A stretch of DNA of 6,123 nucleotides from an uncultured Clostridia bacterium (GTDB taxonomy: Bacteria > Bacillota > Clostridia > Oscillospirales > Acutalibacteraceae). Under the pieces are notes generated by a model. That model had not been told where the DNA came from. It searched no databases and saw nothing but the letters and a program-made list of their open reading frames with translations. The stretch covers positions 1-6,123 of the forward strand of contig CAMFZJ010000074.1 in NCBI GenBank assembly GCA_946004305.1, read 5' to 3'. The position numbers and the translations under genes are program-made. This document shows, in pieces, positions 1 through 4,924 of the stretch; within the stretch, counting starts at the first letter, position 1; each line of letters opens with the position of its first letter.

Positions 1-2175
1 GCAGGCCATCAGCCAATTTATAACGAGGACAAAACTTTGGTGCTTACCTTTAACGGTGAGATTTATAACTATAAAGAGCTGAGAAAAGAGCTTATTGACC
101 TAGGCCATAAGTTCTATACTGACGCAGACAGCGAAGTTTTGGTTCATGGCTACGAAGAATGGAAAGAGGATATGCTCCTCAGGCTTAGAGGTATGTTCGG
201 CTTTGCAATTTACAACACAGAGGACAAAAGCCTGTTTATTGCCCGTGACTTCTTTGGCATTAAGCCAATGCACTACACAGTAATCGGCAAGGATTTGGTT
301 TACGCAAGTGAAATCAAAAGTATTCTTGAACATCCTAAGTTTGAGAAAAAGTTTAACTACAAGGCTTTGGACACCTACCTTTCATTCCAATACGCTGTAC
401 CTCCCGAAACCTTTTTTGAAGGTGTTTACTGCCTGCTCCCCGGTCACTATATGACCTTTAAAAACGGGGAGGTTGAAACTGTACGCTATTGGGAAGCTAA
501 GTTCAGACCAGACGAAAATATGACAGAGGAGGAAGCAGTTGATAAAATCGAAAAGGTTTTTGAAGATTCTGTAAACGCCCACAAAATCGCTGACGTTGAA
601 GTAGGCTGTTTCCTTTCAAGCGGTGTTGATTCAAGCTATGTTTCAACATATTTTGCAGATCAGAAAACCTTTACCGTAGGCTTTGACTTCGGAGAAAAAT
701 ACAACGAAATATCCTGGGCAGAAAACCTTTCAAAGAAAATCGGCGTTGAGCATCACACCCACTTAATTTCAAGCGAGGAATTTTGGGACGCTGTGCCTAC
801 TGTTCAGTACCATATGGACCAGCCTCTTGCTGACCCAAGCTGTATCGCCCTTTACTTTGTATCAAGGCTTGCAAGTGAATACGTAAAGGTTGTTCTTTCA
901 GGGGAAGGTGCAGACGAGCTGTTCGGCGGTTACACCTGCTATAATGACCCACGAGTGTTTAAAATCTATCAGACAATAGTGCCTTACTGCATAAGAAAAG
1001 CTATCGGCAAGCTTGCCAAAAAACTTCCTGACATTAAAGGCCGTGACTACCTTATAAGAGCAACTCACCCTCTTGAGGAACGCTTTATCGGTAACGCATT
1101 TATGTATGATTATGACCAGAAGCGTGAGCTTTTGCGTGACCCAAGTATTGCAACAAGACCACAGAATTTCACAAAGCGTTTCTACTACAGAACTCGCCGT
1201 CAGGATGATGTAACAAGAATGCAGACTCTTGACATAAATCTGTGGATGGTTGGGGATATTCTTCTTAAAGCTGACAGAATGTCAATGGCAAACTCTCTTG
1301 AATTAAGAGTACCCTTCCTTGACAAAGAGGTGTTCAAGGTTGCTTCAAGCCTGCCTACACATCTCCGCTGCAACAAGCACAACACAAAATACGCTATGCG
1401 TAAGGCTGCACAGCGTCATATGCCAATAGAAACAGCAGAAAAAGAAAAGCTGGGATTCCCTGTGCCTACAAGAGTATGGCTCAGAGATGAAAAATACTAC
1501 AATGTAGTTAAAAAAGCCTTTCAGTCAGAAACTGCACAAAAATTCTTTAACACCGATATTCTTGTAAACTGGCTTGATGTTCACTTTAGCGAAAAAGAGG
1601 ACAACAGCCGTAAAATCTGGACAGTATATATCTTCATTGTATGGTACAATATTTACTTTGCTGATGAAAAGAAAAAGGTTGTTAAGCCTAAAAACCATTT
1701 GGTAGAGCTTAAAGCTAAGGCTGAAGCACAGCGCAAGCTTGCAAAACAGAAAGCTGCTATTGCTAAAATAAGAGAGGAGCTTGCTCAGCAGGAGGGTATT
1801 CAGGAGGACGGATACACAAACAACTCTGCTGACAATGTGGAGGAAGCTTTTGACGAAGCAACAGACGACAGCATTGCATCAAAATTCCAAACTCTTCAGG
1901 ACAGCATTATAGGGGTTGCAATTCCCGATGACCGCACACCTTTGCAAAAAGCAGAGGAGGTTGCTATGGAAATGGTAATTGAAGATGACGAAGGCTTTGA
2001 GGGTGCTATTGACGAAGATAATTACGAGGAACCTGAGGAGGTTAAGGAGGAGTTTGTTGACATTACAAACCAGTCTGACATAACCGACAACAACGGTGTA
2101 ATTCGTGATGATGTAATCGACAGCATTTTATCCGATTTTGACAGCATAAAAGAGGAAACCCCTCAGGAAGACTGA
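1..2175 (+). CDS. asnB: Asparagine synthetase, glutamine-hydrolysing (5'-truncated by window edge, extended C-terminus)
   Basis: AsnB makes L-asparagine from L-aspartate, ATP and glutamine in the cytosol, releasing AMP, PPi and glutamate. The frame is open from base 1, so the gene begins upstream. By comparison with the family, about 55-65 residues including the Cys nucleophile of the class II glutaminase domain are missing. Visible glutaminase motifs are FNGEIYNY (49-72) and the ARDFFGIKP stretch near 241-267. The synthetase domain shows the PPi loop SSGVDSS (616-636), SGEGADELFGGY (898-933), ADRMSMANSLELRVPFLD (1270-1323) and KLGFPVP (1447-1467). The family fold normally ends around WTVYIFIVWYNIYF (to about 1659). 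Here the frame continues about 171 residues: a Lys/Ala/Gln-rich helix with coiled-coil character (about 1700-1797), then a strongly acidic Asp/Glu-rich region. The end is TGA TAA TAA, three in-frame stops. Enzyme identity is very secure; the tail's role is unknown. Confidence 0.96.
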   Translation, partial: AGHQPIYNEDKTLVLTFNGEIYNYKELRKELIDLGHKFYTDADSEVLVHGYEEWKEDMLLRLRGMFGFAIYNTEDKSLFIARDFFGIKPMHYTVIGKDLVYASEIKSILEHPKFEKKFNYKALDTYLSFQYAVPPETFFEGVYCLLPGHYMTFKNGEVETVRYWEAKFRPDENMTEEEAVDKIEKVFEDSVNAHKIADVEVGCFLSSGVDSSYVSTYFADQKTFTVGFDFGEKYNEISWAENLSKKIGVEHHTHLISSEEFWDAVPTVQYHMDQPLADPSCIALYFVSRLASEYVKVVLSGEGADELFGGYTCYNDPRVFKIYQTIVPYCIRKAIGKLAKKLPDIKGRDYLIRATHPLEERFIGNAFMYDYDQKRELLRDPSIATRPQNFTKRFYYRTRRQDDVTRMQTLDINLWMVGDILLKADRMSMANSLELRVPFLDKEVFKVASSLPTHLRCNKHNTKYAMRKAAQRHMPIETAEKEKLGFPVPTRVWLRDEKYYNVVKKAFQSETAQKFFNTDILVNWLDVHFSEKEDNSRKIWTVYIFIVWYNIYFADEKKKVVKPKNHLVELKAKAEAQRKLAKQKAAIAKIREELAQQEGIQEDGYTNNSADNVEEAFDEATDDSIASKFQTLQDSIIGVAIPDDRTPLQKAEEVAMEMVIEDDEGFEGAIDEDNYEEPEEVKEEFVDITNQSDITDNNGVIRDDVIDSILSDFDSIKEETPQED

Positions 2176-2213
2176 TAATAAAAAGTCCAGGGCCTCGACA
2201 CCCATTTCGAGAA

Positions 2214-2242
2214 GAAAAATTGATATTTTCAAATCTTTTTTT
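2214..2242 (+). terminator. Weak candidate terminator for asnB
   Basis: GAAAA (2214-2218) can pair with TTTTC (2226-2230) around a 7-nt loop. Seven consecutive T residues follow at 2236-2242. The stem is short, AT-only except for one closing pair, and sits 5 nt before the T-tract, so it is a poor intrinsic terminator. It is listed because it is the only T-tract on the + strand between the asnB stop and the convergent peptidase gene. Confidence 0.25.
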
Positions 2243-2278
2243 GCCCGACCGTTTTCGAGGAATTTCCTATAAAGTTAA

Positions 2279-2306
2279 AACACCGCCCTGACAGCAGGGT
2301 GGTGTT
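2279..2306 (-). terminator. Intrinsic terminator of the M14 peptidase gene
   Basis: AACACCGCCCTG (2279-2290) pairs with CAGGGTGGTGTT (2295-2306) over 12 bp with one G-T wobble and an ACAG loop. On the minus strand the stem is followed by a T-rich stretch reading TTTTAACTTT, as expected for a Rho-independent terminator. On the plus strand no T-tract follows, so the direction is leftward. It begins one base after the peptidase stop codon. Confidence 0.8.
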
Positions 2307-2307
2307 G

Positions 2308-3198
2308 TTAAATAATTATACATTCAACAAGAGCCTTTTTAATACGGTTGTATTCAGGCTGAAAATCCCCTATAGGCAGAGGATTTTTTCCAAGCCCTGT
2401 TTCAACAGTAATTGCAGGAGTTTTAAGGTAGCCTATAACCCAATCCTTAAAGCCTCCCCCTGTAGCAATTTCTTCAGGCTCTGAAACCTTGTACTCGGCA
2501 AGCCTTGCAAATTTGTTGCCAAGGTCAATGGACTTTTGGGGAGTGTTTCTGTAGGCGGAATAAACCTCCCTGCCCTGACTGTGAAAAGCTATTGCGTGGG
2601 AAAACTTGTTTTTAATACACAGATTTTTCAAAGCAATTGTTTCAGGCTCTGAAAAAGGATATTTTCCCCCATAACGTGTAGGGGCAGGGCCTTTGATACC
2701 CTGACTTATTTCAAGATATCTGAGCTGTTTCCAGCCGGCATTAAAGTTGTGGTTTAAGTCAACTCCCCTTGCGTTTGACTGCCAATGCTTTGTGTTGTCC
2801 CCAACTTTGTCAATAAGCCTTTCAAATTGAGGACAGGAGGACGCTCCGTTAATCTGAATTTCCACTCCGTCAGGATTTACACAGGGAATAACCATAAGTC
2901 CCTGATTGCTGAGAATACTGAAAACATCACAGCCTAAAAGTGCTGACCTGTTTTTGTAGTGGATGCAAAGCTCCTCAAAAAAGCTCAGCAAAATAAGGGT
3001 GTTAATCCATTCCATTCCGTGGAATGTTCCGGCATAAAGAGTCATATTTTTACGGTTGCCAACAGACAAAGCCCATATACTTCTTTTGCAAAGACTTTTT
3101 CCTATTTCCCCTGCCTTTACAAAAGGAAATTTTTTGCAGATGTTTTTAACTGCAAAATTCTGCAAATAATAATCAGGAGCTGTGTTATAAATATTAAT
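2308..3198 (-). CDS. M14-family zinc carboxypeptidase (gamma-D-glutamyl-diaminopimelate peptidase-like)
   Basis: The protein is a metallocarboxypeptidase of about 296 residues covering a single M14 domain. Numbered from the proposed start, the zinc ligands are His60 and Glu63 (FHGMEW) and His150 (DLNHNF). Substrate-binding Asn142/Arg144 lie in SNARGVD, NPDGVE is present, a candidate catalytic-site Tyr is in EVYSAY (about 213-216), and the general base is Glu266 (AITVETG). KFPFVKAGEIGKS resembles the Bacillus/Clostridium gamma-D-glutamyl-L-diamino acid peptidases and MpaA, which cleave peptidoglycan stem peptides; that substrate is inferred. No signal peptide, LysM or other wall-binding domain is seen, so a cytosolic recycling role is plausible. 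The frame stays open to a TTG at 3312, but that would overlap the Nudix gene by 92 bp. An ATT at 3198, preceded by GAGGGTGAT with 7-nt spacing, fits the family N-terminus best. Alternatives are TTG at 3273 (GGAG, 4-nt spacer) or TTG at 3165 (no Shine-Dalgarno). Function is secure, the start is not. Confidence 0.9.
   Translation of the reverse strand: MNIYNTAPDYYLQNFAVKNICKKFPFVKAGEIGKSLCKRSIWALSVGNRKNMTLYAGTFHGMEWINTLILLSFFEELCIHYKNRSALLGCDVFSILSNQGLMVIPCVNPDGVEIQINGASSCPQFERLIDKVGDNTKHWQSNARGVDLNHNFNAGWKQLRYLEISQGIKGPAPTRYGGKYPFSEPETIALKNLCIKNKFSHAIAFHSQGREVYSAYRNTPQKSIDLGNKFARLAEYKVSEPEEIATGGGFKDWVIGYLKTPAITVETGLGKNPLPIGDFQPEYNRIKKALVECIII
3183..3191 (+). promoter_or_regulatory. Candidate extended -10 promoter for the Nudix-ribF unit
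   Basis: TGT followed by TATAAA (3186-3191) matches an extended -10 element (TGn plus a TATAAT-like hexamer). Transcription would start near 3198, giving a leader of about 23 nt to the ATG at 3221. No good -35 hexamer is visible at 16-18 bp upstream, which is tolerable for an extended -10 promoter. The site lies within the first codons of the divergent peptidase gene. Confidence 0.4.
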
Positions 3199-3203
3199 AG
3201 TAT

Positions 3204-3210
3204 CACCCTC
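3204..3210 (-). promoter_or_regulatory. Shine-Dalgarno site of the M14 peptidase gene
   Basis: Read on the minus strand this is GAGGGTG, continuing to GAGGGTGAT, close to the anti-16S consensus AGGAGGTGAT. From GAGGG, 7 nt separate it from the in-frame ATT at 3198. It supports a start at that rare codon, since no ATG, GTG or TTG lies at suitable spacing. Confidence 0.5.
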
Positions 3211-3214
3211 GGAG
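3211..3214 (+). promoter_or_regulatory. Shine-Dalgarno site of the Nudix gene
   Basis: GGAG lies 6 nt before the ATG at 3221, which fixes that start. It directly abuts the minus-strand Shine-Dalgarno site of the divergent peptidase gene. Confidence 0.8.
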
Positions 3215-3220
3215 AATATT

Positions 3221-3769
3221 ATGAATAAATTATTTGAAAAAACCTTAAACAGTAAGACTGTCTTTGACGGCAAGGTTCTCCATATATTAGTTGATGAAGT
3301 AGAGCTTCCCAACGGAGAAACTTCAAAAAGAGAAGTGGTTGTTCATCAGGGTGGGGTATGCGTTGCAGCCCTTGACGAAAACAACAACCTGTATTTTGTG
3401 CGACAGTTCCGCTATCCTTACAAGGAGGTAGTTTTGGAATTGCCGGCAGGTAAGCTTGAAATAGGACAAACTCCCCTTGAAAACGGCAAGCGTGAGCTTT
3501 TGGAGGAAACAGGCTGTGTTGGATATAATTTCACTTCCTTAGGACAGCTGTACCCAAGCCCCGGCTATACAGGAGAGATAATCCACCTTTATGCCTGTAG
3601 GGTAAAGTCACAGGGAGAGCAGTGTCCCGATGCTGACGAGTTTTTGGAAACAGAAAAAATCCCAATGGCAAAGGCTGTGGAAATGGTGCTAAACAATCAG
3701 CTTCCTGACGCAAAGTCACAGGTGCTTATCTTAAAGCTTGACGCGCTTTTACGTTCGGGAAAAATCTAG
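3221..3769 (+). CDS. nudF: Nudix hydrolase, ADP-ribose pyrophosphatase type
   Basis: The product is a 182-residue cytosolic Nudix hydrolase that probably splits ADP-ribose into AMP and ribose 5-phosphate. The Nudix box runs from Gly77 to about Cys99: GKLEIGQ, seven residues, then RELLEETG with the metal-binding Glu92, Glu95 and Glu96. Upstream are FVRQFRYPYKEVVLELPAG, typical of the ADPRase subfamily, and downstream YPSPGYTGE (111-119), whose prolines about 13-15 residues after the box mark ADP-ribose-specific members. Length is normal for the subfamily. One deviation is Gln83 where the box consensus has Glu (G-x5-E); the catalytic REUxEE part is intact. The gene is divergent from the M14 peptidase and 61 bp upstream of ribF in the same direction with no terminator between, suggesting one transcript. 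It ends with TAG TAA. Family is secure; the exact substrate (ADP-ribose versus other nucleoside diphosphate derivatives such as FAD) is inferred. Confidence 0.92.
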   Translation: MNKLFEKTLNSKTVFDGKVLHILVDEVELPNGETSKREVVVHQGGVCVAALDENNNLYFVRQFRYPYKEVVLELPAGKLEIGQTPLENGKRELLEETGCVGYNFTSLGQLYPSPGYTGEIIHLYACRVKSQGEQCPDADEFLETEKIPMAKAVEMVLNNQLPDAKSQVLILKLDALLRSGKI

Positions 3770-3815
3770 TAATTATAGTTTTCTTCTTGGTTTTATATTT
3801 ATAAAATAATACGAA

Positions 3816-3819
3816 AGGA
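3816..3819 (+). promoter_or_regulatory. ribF: Shine-Dalgarno site of ribF, long spacing
   Basis: AGGA (within GAAAGGAT) is the only purine-rich site before the ATG at 3831. The spacer is 11 nt, longer than the usual 5-9, which may mean modest initiation. The rest of the 61-bp gap is AT-rich, with no hairpin terminator and no convincing -35/-10 pair. Confidence 0.6.
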
Positions 3820-3830
3820 TTTTTCAATAT

Positions 3831-4742
3831 ATGCAGGTTTTCAAAGATTTAATTCCTACAACTGAATATACCGCAGTTGCTCTGGGCTACTTTGACGGCG
3901 TGCATATGGGACACAGAGAGGTGCTGAAAGCTGCTGCCAAATGCAAAAAGCTGGGGCTTACTCCCGTTGCCTTTACCTTTTCCTCCACCCCAAAAGCAAA
4001 GGACATTCACAATCAGCTTTCTACCTATGAAGAAAAGTGCCGGCTTTTTGAAAGCCTTGGAATTGAAATACTTTACATAATCGACTTTGACAAAATCCGC
4101 AGAAAAAGCCCCGAAGAATTTGTATTAGAGATTGTAAAAAATGTGTTTAATGCAAAAAAGGTTTTCTGTGGATTTAACTACCGCTTTGGAAAAAACGGCA
4201 CAGGCTCAACTGAGGATTTAATAAACATATGCAGCGAAAACAGCATTGAGGTTTATGTTTCAGAGCCGGTTATAATTGATGATACTGTTGTATCCTCAAC
4301 TGCTATAAGGAAGCTTTTGCAGGAGGGAAAAATTCAGCAGGCTAACAAGCTTTTAGGCTATGATTACGGAATGGTAAGCCTTGCTGTAGAAGGCAATCAT
4401 ATAGGCACCCTTATGGATACCCCTACAATCAATCAGCCCTTTGAAAAGGACATTATCCTGCCAAAATTCGGAGTTTATGCATCAATAGTTAAAATAGAAA
4501 ACACTTCCCATTTTGGTGTTACAAATATTGGAGTTAAGCCCACTATCGGCAAAAATATAGCTCCATTGTGCGAAACCTGGCTGCCTCTTTATAAAGGCGG
4601 AGAACTTTACGGCAAAAGGATTAATACAAGGCTTAAAGCCTTTATCCGACCGGAGCAGAAATTCAAAGACTTAGCAGAGCTTCAAAAGGCAATAAAAAAT
4701 GACGGTAATACCGCCATTAAGATTTTAGAGAATATGAAATAA
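3831..4742 (+). CDS. ribF: Bifunctional riboflavin kinase / FAD synthetase
   Basis: RibF phosphorylates riboflavin to FMN and then adenylylates FMN to FAD in the cytosol. The 303-residue length is normal for the bacterial bifunctional enzyme. The N-terminal nucleotidyltransferase domain shows the adenylyltransferase signature GYFDGVHMGH (19-28), a FNYRFGKNGTG stretch (115-125) and SSTAIRKLL (155-163). The C-terminal riboflavin kinase domain starts near 178. It has TPTINQ (197-202) in place of the textbook GFPTAN, keeping the Thr and Asn of the PTxN motif, then PKFGVYAS, GVTNIGVKPTIG (229-240), CETWL with the likely catalytic Glu248, and GELYGKRI. I recall similar TPTINQ forms in Oscillospiraceae, so I read it as a lineage variant and not loss of function. 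The gene follows the Nudix gene and is closed by a strong terminator. In many Firmicutes ribF sits by truB/rbfA instead. It ends with TAA TAA. Confidence 0.96.
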   Translation: MQVFKDLIPTTEYTAVALGYFDGVHMGHREVLKAAAKCKKLGLTPVAFTFSSTPKAKDIHNQLSTYEEKCRLFESLGIEILYIIDFDKIRRKSPEEFVLEIVKNVFNAKKVFCGFNYRFGKNGTGSTEDLINICSENSIEVYVSEPVIIDDTVVSSTAIRKLLQEGKIQQANKLLGYDYGMVSLAVEGNHIGTLMDTPTINQPFEKDIILPKFGVYASIVKIENTSHFGVTNIGVKPTIGKNIAPLCETWLPLYKGGELYGKRINTRLKAFIRPEQKFKDLAELQKAIKNDGNTAIKILENMK

Positions 4743-4761
4743 TAATCAAAAAATATAAAAT

Positions 4762-4815
4762 AATTGGGCAGATAAGTTTGATTTACGCAACCCTATCTGC
4801 CCAATTTTCTTTTTT
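4762..4815 (+). terminator. Rho-independent terminator of ribF, possibly bidirectional
   Basis: AATTGGGCAGATA (4762-4774) and TATCTGCCCAATT (4794-4806) form a perfect 13-bp stem with a 19-nt loop. A TTTTCTTTTTT tract (4805-4815) follows. It begins 19 bp after the ribF stop. Read on the minus strand, the stem is followed by an ATTTTATATTTTTT stretch, so it could also stop transcripts of the convergent dockerin gene, which lacks a nearer T-tract hairpin. Confidence 0.93.
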
Positions 4816-4828
4816 ATCGTCCTTATAT

Positions 4829-4864
4829 TATTCACCCCAAAAGTTGTCACTTTTGGGGTGAATA
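4829..4864. repeat. Perfect 16-bp inverted repeat with TGTC loop
   Basis: The left arm 4829-4844 (TATTCACCCCAAAAGT) and right arm 4849-4864 (ACTTTTGGGGTGAATA) are exactly complementary around a 4-nt loop. No T-run follows immediately on either strand, so it is not a classical terminator, although it lies 60 bp beyond the dockerin gene stop and could act as an mRNA 3'-end stabiliser. Its ends resemble sequences I associate with termini of clostridial insertion elements, but there is no transposase or target duplication here; that resemblance is from memory and weak. Confidence 0.75.
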
Positions 4865-4924
4865 TCAATTTTAGCATAAGGAATCATCTTTTATTATATG
4901 CAAACTAATTTTAACCAAACCCTA

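Noticed and set aside
37..39. TTG at 37 as the asnB start
   Set aside because: The frame is open upstream and encodes AGHQPIYNED-type AsnB sequence directly before it; the real start is outside the window.
100..1385. Minus-strand open frames within asnB (100-333, 382-582, 1200-1385)
   Set aside because: Short antisense shadows of a strongly conserved gene.
2279..2306. This hairpin as the asnB terminator
   Set aside because: No T-tract follows it on the plus strand; the T-rich flank is on the minus-strand side.
2299..2484. Plus-strand 61-codon open frame over the M14 3' end
   Set aside because: Antisense to a conserved peptidase gene, starts inside the terminator stem, no recognisable protein sequence.
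2959..3228. Plus-strand 89-codon open frame antisense to the M14 5' half
   Set aside because: Shadow of the real gene, no Shine-Dalgarno support, and composition follows the opposite strand's codons.
3199..3312. M14 gene extended to TTG at 3312 or TTG at 3273
   Set aside because: These codons are antisense to the Nudix N-terminus and the encoded residues do not resemble M14 proteins. The hydrophobic run LLFKVFSNNLFIIF looks like an AT-rich antisense artefact and not a signal peptide.
3531..3719. Minus-strand open frame within the Nudix gene
   Set aside because: Antisense to the downstream half of the conserved Nudix domain; no family resemblance.
3770..3830. Riboswitch (for example FMN-type) upstream of ribF
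   Set aside because: The gap is only 61 bp, AT-rich and unstructured; too short for an FMN aptamer and no conserved elements seen.
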